Made by a program: the position numbers and the translations under genes
In this document: positions 17,766 to 27,565 of the stretch, in pieces
How the letters are laid out: each line of letters starts with the position of its first letter
Position numbering within the stretch: the stretch's first letter is position 1
Assembly (NCBI GenBank): GCA_012103075.1
Contig: JAAVLQ010000002.1
Span: 62,001 to 126,000 of the forward strand
Direction: 5' to 3'
Source of the DNA: Brucella cytisi
GTDB taxonomy: Bacteria > Pseudomonadota > Alphaproteobacteria > Rhizobiales > Rhizobiaceae
DNA: 64,000 bases
Notes under the pieces: generated by a model
Databases searched by the model: none
What the model was told of the DNA's origin: nothing
Seen by the model: only the letters and a program-made list of their open reading frames with translations

Positions 17766-18962
17766 TCACCTGTTGCTTGAGAATGCTTGCATCAGATCGG
17801 ATTCCAGATCTTCCGGATCTTCCAGACCGATCGAGATACGAATGAGCTGAGCGCCGATTCCCAGATGATTTTTCTGGTCTTCTGGAACAACCGCGTGGGT
17901 CAGGGAATATGGATGCTGAATGAGACTTTCCACGCTGCCAAGGCTGACTGCAAAGTGAAAATAACGGGTCGAAGTCAGAATACGTTCGACGCGTGTCAGG
18001 TCGCCTGCAACATCGATAGACATGACGCAGCCGAAGTTGAGCATTTGTTCAGCGGCCAGTTTATGCTGGGGATGGCTGGCAAGGCCGGGATATACAACCT
18101 TGGTCAATCCCAGTTCGTCAGCTTTTTGTTCGAGACTGGTCGCCAGCTTCAATGCCGTTTCCGATTGCCGGACGCTGCGGATTTCCGGGGTTTTCAGTGA
18201 GCGGTGCAGAAGAGCGCAATCCGTTGGCGACATGACGGAGCCAAGGGCGTTCTGCAGATATCCAACTCGTTCGGCAAGCTTGGCGGGTGCGTTTGCAGAT
18301 ACCGCGACCACGCCACCTAGCAGATCCGAATGCCCGTTCAGCATCTTCGTTGCCGAATGTACAACCACATGAATTCCATGATCGATAGGACGCTGGCCTG
18401 CCGGTGACGAGAAAGTGCTGTCACAAACCGTAATTGCACCAGCCTGTTTGCCAAGTTCGGCAATCAGTGACAGATCAACAATGCGAAGTGTTGGATTGGA
18501 AGGGGTCTCAAACCAAAGCAGAGCAGGCTTGTGGTCAAGGACAGCCCGGCGCAGTGCAACCGCGTCGCAAAAATCCACGAAATTCACATTGTGCGCGGCG
18601 GTAACTGGTCTGACGCTGGCCAGCAGCCGATAGACACCGCCGTAGAGATCGTTATGGGCCAATATGGACGAACCGGCCGGAAGCGCCTCCAGCAATGTTG
18701 CGGCGGCTGCAAGCCCGCTCGGGAAAACGAATGCCGCTTCTGCGCCCTCGAGATCGGCAAGGCAGCGTTCGAGACCATTTCTGGTCGGATTGCCGCTTCG
18801 CGTATAGTCGTACCCCTTGCTCGCTCCTATGCCATCCTGCACGTAGGTCGTTGCATGATAGATCGGAGGAATCACGGCTCCGGTCAAAGGGTCAGGTTCC
18901 TGACCGACATGGATCGCACGTGTTGCAAAACCGGCCTGATTGCGAGGAGGGTTTCTGGACAA
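17766..18962 (-). CDS. Cystathionine gamma-synthase/lyase-family PLP enzyme
   Basis: An intact 398-residue member of the Cys/Met-metabolism PLP family (trans-sulfuration). Marks are FATRAIHVGQEPDPLTGAV at the N-terminus, the YTRSGNPTR segment, FPSGLAA, and the Schiff-base Lys in HSATKMLNGHSDLLGG near residue 207, with SLGSVESL near the C-terminus. Such enzymes interconvert cystathionine, homocysteine and cysteine; synthase and lyase cannot be told apart by eye. It stands alone on the minus strand, with a hairpin after it. Confidence 0.9.
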   Translation of the reverse strand: MSRNPPRNQAGFATRAIHVGQEPDPLTGAVIPPIYHATTYVQDGIGASKGYDYTRSGNPTRNGLERCLADLEGAEAAFVFPSGLAAAATLLEALPAGSSILAHNDLYGGVYRLLASVRPVTAAHNVNFVDFCDAVALRRAVLDHKPALLWFETPSNPTLRIVDLSLIAELGKQAGAITVCDSTFSSPAGQRPIDHGIHVVVHSATKMLNGHSDLLGGVVAVSANAPAKLAERVGYLQNALGSVMSPTDCALLHRSLKTPEIRSVRQSETALKLATSLEQKADELGLTKVVYPGLASHPQHKLAAEQMLNFGCVMSIDVAGDLTRVERILTSTRYFHFAVSLGSVESLIQHPYSLTHAVVPEDQKNHLGIGAQLIRISIGLEDPEDLESDLMQAFSSNR

Positions 18963-19066
18963 TTTTCTGTCTTTCTGAAGTTGGTCTGTCGGGCCCGGAT
19001 TGCTTGCCAGCTACTTACCGGTTTCATAATATGGTTTTCCCGTTCTATCGGGCACATTTCCTTACG

Positions 19067-20131
19067 CTAGCCGAATTCACGGCTTCTGGCGGCCTCTGGA
19101 GTACGAGCAGTTTCACTCGCCCGTAGGATCAGATTTGCCCCAACCAGAATCTTTACCGGCGGTTGCGGTTCTGCTGTATTGATCAGGTCATCGAGAACGG
19201 TAACTGCGAGATTTCCGATTTTACGCTTGGAGACATCGACCGTTGTGAGGCCCGGCTCCATGGTCGCACTTTGCGGCAGATTATCGAAGCCAATGACCGA
19301 AACATCGTCAGGAATACGAAGACCCTTGCCCTTCAAGGCGCGGATGAAGCCATATGCGATGATATCGTTCGTGCAGAAATAGCACTCGGCCAGATCGAGT
19401 CCTGAATGCAGCATCGTGCAAGTATCGCGATGAGCGCCTTCATAGGTCGACTCCACCGAGAGAACGTCGCGCTCCTGAACTCTCAGGTCCAGACGCTGCA
19501 TATTCTTGAAAAATGCATCGCGACGAAGACGGAAATTTGTTGTCTCCGTATGGCTGGCAACAAAACCAATCCTTGAAAAGCCAAGCTGTTTGAAGCGCGA
19601 CAGAACCTTGAAGACGGCATCCTCATTGTTCATGTCGACGAAATTGGCTTCAACGACCTCATGAAACGTATCGATAAAGACGGTTGGCAGGCCGAGCCCT
19701 TGTATCATATGGATATCTGCCGCCGAAAGCTCGGTGCCAAGCGCGATCACACCGCGCACCGGTGCCCCAGCAAGCGATTCCGCTACTGCACTTATCGGCT
19801 GCCCATCGAAACTTACAACTTCCAGTGTATAGTTTCGGCGCGTCGCTTCCGAGGACATGCCGTCAATGTAGTCCGAAACAAAAACACTGTGGTCGCGGTT
19901 GACCGTCTCGCCATGCTTGGCAATCTTGAGAAAGCGGATCGTTTCGCCTGTGCTGGGCGCGGTTTTTGATGGACGCGGCACATAATTCAGTCTGGAAACG
20001 GCTTCGAGGACACGTGCACGCGTTTCACCCGAAATTTCGCCCTTACCGTTGAGCACAAGCGAAACCGTGGCCGGAGAAACGCCGGCAGTCTCTGCGATAT
20101 CTCTGATCGTAAAAGACTTTTTCTTTTTCAT
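19067..20131 (-). CDS. LacI-family transcriptional regulator
   Basis: An intact 354-residue regulator. The N-terminal helix-turn-helix (TIRDIAETAGVSPATVSLVLNG) with hinge YVPRPSK is followed by a periplasmic-binding-like effector domain (VRGVIALG, FVDMNNEDAV, YFCTNDIIAYGFI, DVSVIGFDNLPQS). It diverges from the sugar ABC transporter at 20498. The space between holds two matching GTTTASTAAAC palindromes, so it very likely represses that operon and responds to its substrate. Codon use and length are ordinary. Confidence 0.93.
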   Translation of the reverse strand: MKKKKSFTIRDIAETAGVSPATVSLVLNGKGEISGETRARVLEAVSRLNYVPRPSKTAPSTGETIRFLKIAKHGETVNRDHSVFVSDYIDGMSSEATRRNYTLEVVSFDGQPISAVAESLAGAPVRGVIALGTELSAADIHMIQGLGLPTVFIDTFHEVVEANFVDMNNEDAVFKVLSRFKQLGFSRIGFVASHTETTNFRLRRDAFFKNMQRLDLRVQERDVLSVESTYEGAHRDTCTMLHSGLDLAECYFCTNDIIAYGFIRALKGKGLRIPDDVSVIGFDNLPQSATMEPGLTTVDVSKRKIGNLAVTVLDDLINTAEPQPPVKILVGANLILRASETARTPEAARSREFG

Positions 20132-20340
20132 ATGCTCCGCACGATTATAGGAATTCGGTTAAGGACATAAGCTCCGGGAACGAGAACATCTGCCATTTGT
20201 ATGGCACCTGCCCTCGGAAACTTCAAATCCGCAAATGCACCAGATTCAATATGTTGCCGGTTTTGGTCTCAGATCAAAATTAACAGGCCCCATCTTTTCA
20301 ACGGCAAACGCTCGCTTTTGCATCGTGTTATGAATCATAT

Positions 20341-20351
20341 GTTTAGTAAAC
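20341..20351. promoter_or_regulatory. Probable LacI-type operator O1
   Basis: GTTTAGTAAAC, a palindrome with one central base, in the divergent space between the LacI gene and the ABC operon. Its reverse complement, GTTTACTAAAC, recurs at 20471-20481; with the flanking AA/TT the match is 13 bases. Centre-to-centre distance is 130 bases, suitable for looping. Confidence 0.65.
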
Positions 20352-20422
20352 AATATGAGCGATATTTCAACCGGTTAGGGCAAAATCGTTCCACAGGCAA
20401 CGAAAATCTGCCTATGTTGCGC

Positions 20423-20451
20423 TTGACAGCTGTATGCCATCCCGTCATTTA
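20423..20451 (+). promoter_or_regulatory. Candidate sigma70 promoter of the sugar ABC-dhaKL operon
   Basis: TTGACA at 20423-20428, then a 17-base spacer and CATTTA at 20446-20451. The -35 is a perfect match; the -10 is weak. The second LacI-type palindrome lies about 20 bases after it, where a repressor would block transcription. The remainder of 20132-20497 holds no gene. Confidence 0.5.
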
Positions 20452-20470
20452 TTTAGTGAATAATAGTTTT

Positions 20471-20481
20471 GTTTACTAAAC
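20471..20481. promoter_or_regulatory. Probable LacI-type operator O2
   Basis: GTTTACTAAAC, the reverse complement of O1 at 20341-20351, just after the predicted -10 and 16 bases before the first permease ATG. A more degenerate relative, ATTTAGTGAATAAT, starts at 20451. The position is right for direct repression. Confidence 0.65.
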
Positions 20482-20497
20482 ATGGTAGGAGGAGGCC

Positions 20498-21558
20498 ATG
20501 CAGAAGACAGGCAATCAGCTTGCTATGCTTGTTGTCATCAATCTCGGATTGCTCGCGCTTGGCGCGTATATTTCAGGGAGGATCTTTCCTATCCCTGTTC
20601 AATCTGCAGTCCATGGCAGGTCAGGTGCCGGAAATCGGGCTTCTGGCAATCGGCGTCATGCTGGCCATGTGCGCTGGCAATGGCGGGATCGATCTTTCGG
20701 GTATTGCGCTGGCCAACCTTTCCGGGGTGCTTTCAGCTGTCATCGTTTCGATGTTCATCTCAAGCGCCGAGAACCAGCTTGGCTTCAGCCTTGCCTTCGT
20801 CGGACTGGCTTTGGTGATCGGTCTTGCGGGCGGCATCGTCAATGGAATCCTGATTGCGCGCTTCAACATCACCCCGATCCTCTGCACGCTTGGTACGCAG
20901 ATGGCATTTACGGGTCTTGCCGTTGTTGTGTCTCGCGGTCGTGCCGTCATGGTCGGCAGCCCCGATCTTCTGTCACGCATCGGCAATGACATGTTTCTCG
21001 CCGTGCCAATCAGCTTCCTGATCTTCATAGCGGTGGCCTTGCTGATCGCAGCGATCGTGCGCTTTACCCCCATACGGCTACTGGCTGATGCTGATGGGCA
21101 CCAATCCGAAAGCCGCTGTCTTCGCTGGTTTTCCGCGTAATGGCGTGCTGATTGCGACCTATGCAACGAGCGGATTTCTGGCAGCGATTGCAGGCATCAT
21201 TATTGCAGCACGCAACGTCAACGTGAAGTTCGACTACGGCAGCTCATATTTGCTGGTTGCTATTCTCATCGCCGTCATGGCTGGCGTGAAGCCTGAAGGT
21301 GGCTATGGCCGTGTCATCTGCGTGGTACTGAGCGCTATTGCTTTGCAGCTCATGTCCAGCCTGCTCAACTTCGGCGGCCTTTCCAATTTCGTCCGCGACT
21401 TCGCACGGGGCCTGCTGCTGCTCGCCTTCCTTGCAATCGGCAAATACGACATCGCGGGATTCTTTACCCTCGGCAATCGCAAAAAGGAGACATCGGTGCT
21501 CAACCCTCAGGCACCCGAACATAGACATTGGGGAATATTAGCGTGGAGGAAATCATGA
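20498..21558 (+). CDS. Sugar ABC transporter permease, RbsC type (frameshifted)
   Basis: A permease of about 353 residues of the ribose/AI-2 (BPD_transp_2) family. Conserved pieces are MLAMCAGNGGIDLSG, GIVNGILIARFNITPILCTLGT and GTNPKAAVFAGFPRN; nine to ten membrane segments are visible. The N-terminal 30 residues, the middle and the end lie in three frames, with shifts near 20585 and 21075. It starts with a GGAGG box and is the first gene of a LacI-controlled operon. The stop overlaps the start of the binding-protein gene (ATGA). Confidence 0.88.
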
Positions 21559-22564
21559 AATCAGTAACAAAGAAACTGCTCGCTGGAACTGTCATCGGCG
21601 CAGCGATTGTCGCCGGCAGCGCAAGTGCGCTCGTCGCACAGGAAAAGCCCGTTATCGCAACGGTCGTCAAGATCAGTGGTATTCCTTGGTTCGACCGCAT
21701 GAACACAGGCGTTGAAGCCTACCAGAAGGCCAACCCAGATGTGGTTGCAACGCAGAGCGGACCGGCAACGGCAGACGCCGCGCAGCAGCTTCAGATTGTA
21801 CAGGACCTTGTTGCCAAGGGCGTTAACGCACTTGCAGTCGTTCCAATGGACCCGGCTGTTCTTGAAGGTACCTTCAAGCGCGCCATGGAACGCGGCATCA
21901 TTGTTGTGACGCATGAAGCCGACAACCGGTCAACACCATGGCCGACGTTGAAGCTTTTGATAATGCCGATTATGGCACGGCACTCAATGAGCGTCTCGCA
22001 GAATGCATGGGCAAGAGTGGCAAGTGGACTACCTTCGTTGGCTCGCTCGGCAGCCGCACGCACATGCAGTGGGTCGGTTCGGGCGAAGAAAACGCCAAGA
22101 AGTATCCTGACATGCAGCTCGTCGATCCGAACAACGAATCCTTCGACGACGCCAACGGCACTTATGAAAAAGGCCAAGGAAATCCTGCGCAAGCATCCTG
22201 ACCTGAAGGGCTTCCAGACTTCTGCTGGCAACGACGTTCTCGGCGTTGGCCGTGCAATCGACGAAGCTGGCCTGAGCGGTAAGGTCTGCACGGTTGGCAC
22301 CGGCCTGCCGAACCCGTCGGCAGATCTTCTTGAATCGGGCGCCATCACCGCAATAGGCTTCTGGGATCCGCAGAAGGCTGGCATGGCGATGAATGCGGTT
22401 GCCAAGCTTCTGCTCGAAAAGAAGGAAGTCAAGGAAGGCACTGACCTCGGCGTTGAAGGCTATAACAAGGTCAGCGTCAAAAAGGTGCCGGTGAAGGCCT
22501 CCTCGTCATCGGTAACGGCATGGTTATTGCTGACAAGGCGACCTACAAGGAACATCTGTTCTAA
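21555..22564 (+). CDS. Sugar ABC transporter substrate-binding protein, RbsB/LsrB/RhaS type (frameshifted)
   Basis: A periplasmic sugar-binding protein of about 336 residues with a signal peptide (LLAGTVIGAAIVAGSASALVAQ). It shows VVKISGIPWFDRMNTGVEAY, the LVAKGVNALAVVPMDPAVL segment and VVTHEADN, typical of the LsrB/RhaS-like family, and FQTSAGNDVLGVGRAID late in the protein. Four frame pieces are joined by shifts near 21925, 22165 and 22500; the end is MVIADKATYKEHLF. The gene starts on the permease stop. A hairpin follows it, as often seen after binding-protein genes. Confidence 0.88.
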
Positions 22565-22632
22565 GGGCGCTGCTACAGGCTGACTGACCATCATGTGCGG
22601 ACATCGTTCAGCCGCATGCGATGGTCTCAAAA

Positions 22633-22658
22633 GCCCGGATGCTTCGTTGCATCCGGGC
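22633..22658 (+). terminator. Stem-loop after the sugar-binding-protein gene
   Basis: A perfect 10-bp stem, GCCCGGATGC and GCATCCGGGC, with loop TTCGTT, in the 212-base gap between the binding-protein and ATPase genes. No T-run follows, so it probably protects the upstream messenger and gives more binding protein than transporter rather than ending the operon. Confidence 0.6.
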
Positions 22659-22776
22659 ACCCGGACCAAACGAACCACCAAAAATCAAGACATTAGCGCG
22701 TGTCGAATTAAAGCCAGCCGGTCCTACAGCCAGCCCAATCGCTTTGGCGAGAGGTGCGGCGACAAAGGAATTTAAC

Positions 22777-24338
22777 GTGTCAACTACGACGAAGAATGGG
22801 ACGAGCAACGATCGGTCTCCGGATCGTTTTCTCGAACTGCGCAACATCCATAAGCGGTTTGGCGGCGTTCACGCGCTGCGCGGCATCAATCTGACCATTG
22901 ATCTTGGCGGGCCTATCACCTGTTGGGTGAAAATGGCTGCGGCAAGAGCACCGTCATCAAGATCATGTCCGGCGCACATGCACCCAGCGAAGGCGAAATC
23001 ATTCTTGATGGCAAAACCTATACTTCGCTGAACCCGATCCAGTCACTGGCAGCCGGTATTGAGACTGTCTATCAGGATCTTTCACTTATCCCCAATCTGA
23101 CCGTTGCTGAAAACGTAGCGCTGAATGAGCAGCTTGTCGAAGGCAATGGCCGACTGTATCGCGGCGTCAGGCTTTCGCAGCTCCGCGAGACTGCAGTACG
23201 GGCATTGAGCACCGTAGGCCTGCCAACCGATAAAGCTTTTCTGAACACAATCGTTTCTGAACTGCCGCTTGCCGTGCGCCAGCTGGTTGCCATCTCACGC
23301 GCAATCGCTACGCGCGCCAAGCTCGTCATCATGGATGAGCCAACCACATCGCTGACCCGCCGCGAAGTGGACAATCTGATTGAAGTCGTCGAACGCCTGC
23401 GCGCAGAACGCGTCGCCGTGCTTTTCGTGACCCACAAGCTTGATGAATGCTACCGCATGGGCGGTAATGCAGTTGTCTTCCGCGACGGCCAGTGCGTGGC
23501 ACAGGGCCCGATCGAAAACTACACCAAGAAGCAGCTTTCGGAGCTCATGATCGGCAGAGAAATCGATGCCGAGCGTTACCGCACGGCGCAGCCCGACGAA
23601 GCCGAACTGCTGAAACTCGACAGCCTCACCGCATCGGGCTTCAAGGACATCGGCTTTACGCTGCGAAAAGGCGAAATACTCGGCATCACCGGTCTTGCAG
23701 ATTCCGGCCGCAACGAGCTGGCCATGGCGATCACTGGCGTTGTGCCCGCGAATTCAGGCTCAATCCGCCTCGAAGGTCGGACGACCGGAGTTAAAAGCCC
23801 GGCGGAAGCCATTGAGCGTGGCATTGGCTATGTGCCGGAAGACCGCCTTGCAGAAGGCCTTTTCCTCGATAAATCAATCTTTCAAAACGAGATCGCGCTG
23901 ATCTTCAGAAAGCTCTGCAACAGTCTCGGTATTGTCGATCAGAAACAGGGCCGCAACATCGCCGCTTCGCTGATGAAAGAGATGCGGCTGAACACAACCA
24001 ATCTCGACCTGCCTGTTGGCGCGCTTTCGGGCGGCAATCAGCAGCGCGTTTTGATCGGTCGCTGGCTGAGCATCGGTCCCAAGCTTCTGGTGCTGCACGG
24101 CCCGACTGTTGGCGTCGATGTGGGATCAAAAGACACGATTTACCGCGCAATTCAGGCGCTGGCCGAAGCTGGCATGGGCCTCATCATCGTCAGCGATGAT
24201 CTGCCGGAGCTTCTGCAGAATGCCGACCGCATTCTCGTCATGAACTCAGGCAGCATCGTCGCAGAACTGGATGCTGCACTGGCCACTGAAGATCAGCTCT
24301 ATCAAGCCATGATGTCGTCGCAGAAGGAAGTTGCCTAA
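22777..24338 (+). CDS. Sugar ABC transporter ATP-binding protein, tandem-domain RbsA type (frameshifted near N-terminus)
   Basis: About 520 residues with two ATPase domains, the form used by ribose/xylose-type importers. Domain 1 has Walker A GENGCGKST, Q-loop VYQDLSLIPNLTV and Walker B LVIMDEPTTSLT; its signature reads ELPLAVRQ rather than the usual LSGGQ. Domain 2 has a degenerate Walker A (GLADSGRNE) with a good signature LSGGNQQRVLIGRW, as is normal in this family. The start is a GTG at 22777 with an AAAGGAA box; the frame shifts near 22915 just before Walker A. It overlaps the next permease by TAATG. Confidence 0.9.
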
Positions 24339-25362
24339 TGAGTGCGTCGCAATATCAACAGGATCTGAGCCGCGCCCAATCTTTCAAGTTGGGTGAATTC
24401 ATTCGCAGGCGCCCGGAATCGATTACTTTCTTCCTGCTCGTGGCAATCTGCACGATCGTCTCGATCGTCAATCCAGCCTTTTGCAATCTTCGACGCTAAT
24501 CGATATCGGTCGCGCCAGTGTCGTGATGGGGCTGTTTGGGCTTGGCGTCTTCATCATTCTCGCCGCAGGCGGCATTGATGTTTCGTTTACGGCAATTGCT
24601 GCCACCACAGTCTATTCGCTGACGCTTCTGGTGCAGGACTATATGCCGGAACTGCCGATCATCTTCATAATTCTGATGGCGATTGCTGGCGGCATTTTCC
24701 TTGGTATCCTCAATGGTCTGCTGGTGCATTACCTCAATGTACCGTCACTGATTGTCACCATCGGCACGCAATATCTCTTCCGCGGCTTCCTGCTGGCTTT
24801 TGTCGGCACGGTCTGGATTATGTCCCTGCCTCCGACAATGGGTGCTTTCGGTCGCCTACCGCTGTTCCAGTTTGAATCGGCAACTGGTGCCACCATCACC
24901 ATGCCGTTCTATTTTCTGGTGCTGCCTGCGGCTGCAATCCTGACACGGTGGATCTTGAACCGAACCTTGCTGGGACGCGCGATTTTCGCGATGGGTGGCA
25001 ACAGCCAGATCGCAAGCCGCCTCGGCTATAATCTGCGCACTATCCATATCTTCCTGTTCGGCTATGCAGGTGGTCTTGCCGGACTTGCAGGCATCATCCA
25101 TGTCTGCGCCAATCGCCAGTCGAGCCCCTTCGATTTTGTCGGAACCGAAATCGCCGTCATCGCCGCCGTGGTTCTCGGTGGTGCACGCATCACCGGTGGC
25201 ACCGGCACCGTCTTTGGCACCCTTCTCGGTGTGCTGCTCATCACCGTCATCAACAGTGTTCTAGTGCTCGTCGGCATCCCAAGCACGTGGCAGCGTCTCG
25301 TCGTCGGCTGCTTCATCCTGCTGGCCGCGGCCTTCTTCGTCACCCGCCAACGCAAGAAATAA
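24338..25362 (+). CDS. Second sugar ABC transporter permease, RbsC type (frameshifted)
   Basis: About 341 residues, BPD_transp_2 family, with nine or so helices: GLFGLGVFIILAAGGIDVSFTA, GILNGLLVHYLNVPSLIVTIGT, AMGGNSQIASRLGYNLRTIH and VVLGGARITGGTGTVFGTLLG. The first 50 residues are in another frame, the switch lying near 24480. With the first permease it makes a heterodimeric channel. The start overlaps the ATPase stop; dhaK follows after 23 bases. Confidence 0.9.
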
Positions 25363-25385
25363 CCCGATACTCTCAAGAGGAAATC

Positions 25386-26387
25386 ATGAAGAAATTCCTG
25401 AACGATCCCGTCAATTTCGTGGATGAGATGCTCGAAGGCATCTATCGGGCCCATCCCGAACTTATCTTTGTCCACAATGACAAGCGTTGCATGGTCACAG
25501 CCAATCCCAAATCCGGCAAGGTCGGCATTGCAACAGGTGGTGGCTCAGGTCACCTGCCGCTGTTCCTCGGCTATATCGGCGAAGGCATGATCGATGGCGC
25601 GGCTGTGGGCGGCGTCTTCCAGTCGCCGAGCTCAGAGCAGATGTATCAGGTTACCAAGGCCATCGATCAGGGCGCTGGCGTGCTCTACATCTATGGCAAC
25701 TACAGCGGCGACATCATCAATTTCGATATGGCTGCAGAACTTGCCGATCTCGATGGCATCACCGTCAAGCAAGTTGTCGGCAATGACGATGTGGCTTCCT
25801 CCGTTGTCGGTGAAGAGCACAAGCGTCGCGGCGTCGCCGGTATCTTCTTTGTCTACAAGGCTGCCGGTGCAGCAGCGGCCAACGGCCTGTCGCTTGATGA
25901 AGTGACGCGTGTTGCTGACAAGGCACGTCTGCGCACCCGCACCATGGGCGTTGCACTTTCGAGCTGCGTTGTGCCGGAAATCGGTCATGCCACCTTTTCC
26001 ATCGGCGAAGATGAAATGGAAATCGGCATGGGCATCCATGGTGAACCGGGCATCAGTCGCACGAAGCTTGCCAGTGCAGATGCGGTCATCGATGAGCTGA
26101 TGGAACGCATTTTTGTGGAACAGACCTATGCCAAGGGCGAGGAAGTAGCTGTGCTGGTTAATGGTCTTGGCGGCACACCGCTTGAAGAGCTTTACATCAT
26201 GTTCCGTCGCGTTTCGCAGCTCTTCGACGAGCGTGGCGTCAAGGTCAAGCATGTCTGGATCGGCGAGTTTGCCACTTCCATGGAAATGGCTGGCGCATCG
26301 GTATCCGTACTGCATCTCGATGAAGAACTGGAGCCGCTGGTTGCAGCTTCCGCAAACACGCCATTCTTCAAGCATTTTGCGGGTTAA
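25386..26387 (+). CDS. dhaK: DhaK-type dihydroxyacetone (ketose) kinase substrate-binding subunit
   Basis: An intact 333-residue DhaK domain protein. The nucleophilic His that forms a hemiaminal with the ketose is in GMGIHGEPG near residue 219, and GGGSGHLPLFLGYIG near residue 50 shapes the active site. The AAGAGGAAATC box before ATG 25386 decides the start. With dhaL just downstream it forms a two-subunit kinase. The sugar-type importer ahead makes the natural substrate more likely a four-carbon or other ketose than dihydroxyacetone itself; that is inference. Confidence 0.9.
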   Translation: MKKFLNDPVNFVDEMLEGIYRAHPELIFVHNDKRCMVTANPKSGKVGIATGGGSGHLPLFLGYIGEGMIDGAAVGGVFQSPSSEQMYQVTKAIDQGAGVLYIYGNYSGDIINFDMAAELADLDGITVKQVVGNDDVASSVVGEEHKRRGVAGIFFVYKAAGAAAANGLSLDEVTRVADKARLRTRTMGVALSSCVVPEIGHATFSIGEDEMEIGMGIHGEPGISRTKLASADAVIDELMERIFVEQTYAKGEEVAVLVNGLGGTPLEELYIMFRRVSQLFDERGVKVKHVWIGEFATSMEMAGASVSVLHLDEELEPLVAASANTPFFKHFAG

Positions 26388-26396
26388 GGTCTGGTC

Positions 26397-27041
26397 ATGA
26401 ACGTTATTACAGCATCTGATCTCATCAATCTCTTCGACAGCTGGAAGCAACTTTTTGCAGAACAGCGTGAATTCCTCATCGCGCTGGACGGCAAAGTCGG
26501 CGATAGCGATCTCGGCATTACCATGAGTAAGGCCTTTGCAGCTGCGGCTGAAGTAGCCCATGCAGAGGGCGAAACTGCAGGCATCGCCAAGCTCTTGCGC
26601 ACGGTTGGTGCAACCATGGCACGCGCTGCACCATCGACCATGGGTACGCTGACCGCAACGGGCTTCTTGCGTGCAAGCAAGGCCTGCGATGGCACCGATG
26701 AGCTAGGCACCGCAGAGATCGCCGCTTTCTGGCGTGCCTATCGCGATGGCATCGCCGAGCGCGGCAAGGCAAAGGTCGGAGACAAGACGCTTCTCGATGT
26801 GCTTGATCCGATTGCCGTAACGCTGGAAGCCCAAGCCACAGCGGGTGTATCACTTACTGATGCACTTGCAGCTGCTGCCAAAGCCGCCGAAGATGCGCTT
26901 GAAGCAACCAAGACCATGGTTGCCCAGCACGGCAAGGCGGCTGCTTTCCGAGAAAAGACTGTCGGCCTTCAGGACGCAGGTGCAACGGTTGGAATGCTGC
27001 TGATTACCAGCATGTCGGCTTTCGTTTCGGCAAACACATAA
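26397..27041 (+). CDS. dhaL: DhaL-type kinase nucleotide-binding subunit
   Basis: An intact 214-residue all-helical DhaL protein that supplies the nucleotide site for DhaK. The Asp cluster that binds Mg-nucleotide reads LDGKVGDSDLGITM, where the common form is GDGDHG, so one of the usual residues is replaced. Further marks are ARAAPSTMGTLTATG and TTVGLQDAGATVGML-like glycines near the end. It follows dhaK by 9 bases. Whether it uses ATP or a PTS phosphodonor cannot be told here; no dhaM/PTS gene is present, which favours ATP. Confidence 0.85.
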   Translation: MNVITASDLINLFDSWKQLFAEQREFLIALDGKVGDSDLGITMSKAFAAAAEVAHAEGETAGIAKLLRTVGATMARAAPSTMGTLTATGFLRASKACDGTDELGTAEIAAFWRAYRDGIAERGKAKVGDKTLLDVLDPIAVTLEAQATAGVSLTDALAAAAKAAEDALEATKTMVAQHGKAAAFREKTVGLQDAGATVGMLLITSMSAFVSANT

Positions 27042-27054
27042 GAAGGCCAAGGAA

Positions 27055-27170
27055 TGGCTGATAAAGTTCTGCTTGTGACGAAGACGCTGGTCTTTCGGCT
27101 CTTTATCAGCTGACCGAGCTATCACAATCTGAAGGAAATGTTGGCAGATCCCGGCATCGCGCTTAACCAC
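27055..27170 (+). pseudogene. Possible gene start or remnant after dhaL
   Basis: ATG 27055 has a strong AAGGCCAAGGA box, and the product begins MADKVLLVTKTLV but stops after 18 codons. Shifting one base continues as EDAGLSALYQLTELSQSEG and stops at 27170. I do not recognise the family. It may be the truncated or error-broken next gene of the sugar operon. The rest of 27171-27565 contains only short frames in both directions, including MKSFFSYGYVKTFAS near 27311, and nothing I can identify. Confidence 0.3.
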
Positions 27171-27565
27171 CGGTTACGCATCGTCGGGTTCTGCTTTTCG
27201 GATCTAACATGCCGGGGCGCTTGTTGTGATCAAAGGATCGCCAATGTTGATCTGAAACAACTGGGCCAGCGACGCATGGATCGAATGTTATTGATACTGT
27301 CGATTGGATGAAGAGTTTCTTCAGTTATGGATATGTAAAGACTTTCGCTTCAGTTCAGCCTGACGGTAGGCACATATGTGATGGCCGGATCCAGTTGACA
27401 AACCATTATAGTCCTTCTGAAAGCAGTGATCTGATCAAGATGTGAAATTTGTCGTAAGCCGGCGTCCGTTTTACGCTTTACTCGGTCGTTGGAATGCATT
27501 TCGCGAACTCCCGAAAGCCGGCTCCGATTACAATTCCGTTAACGTCCGTGAAGGGGTATATGCGG

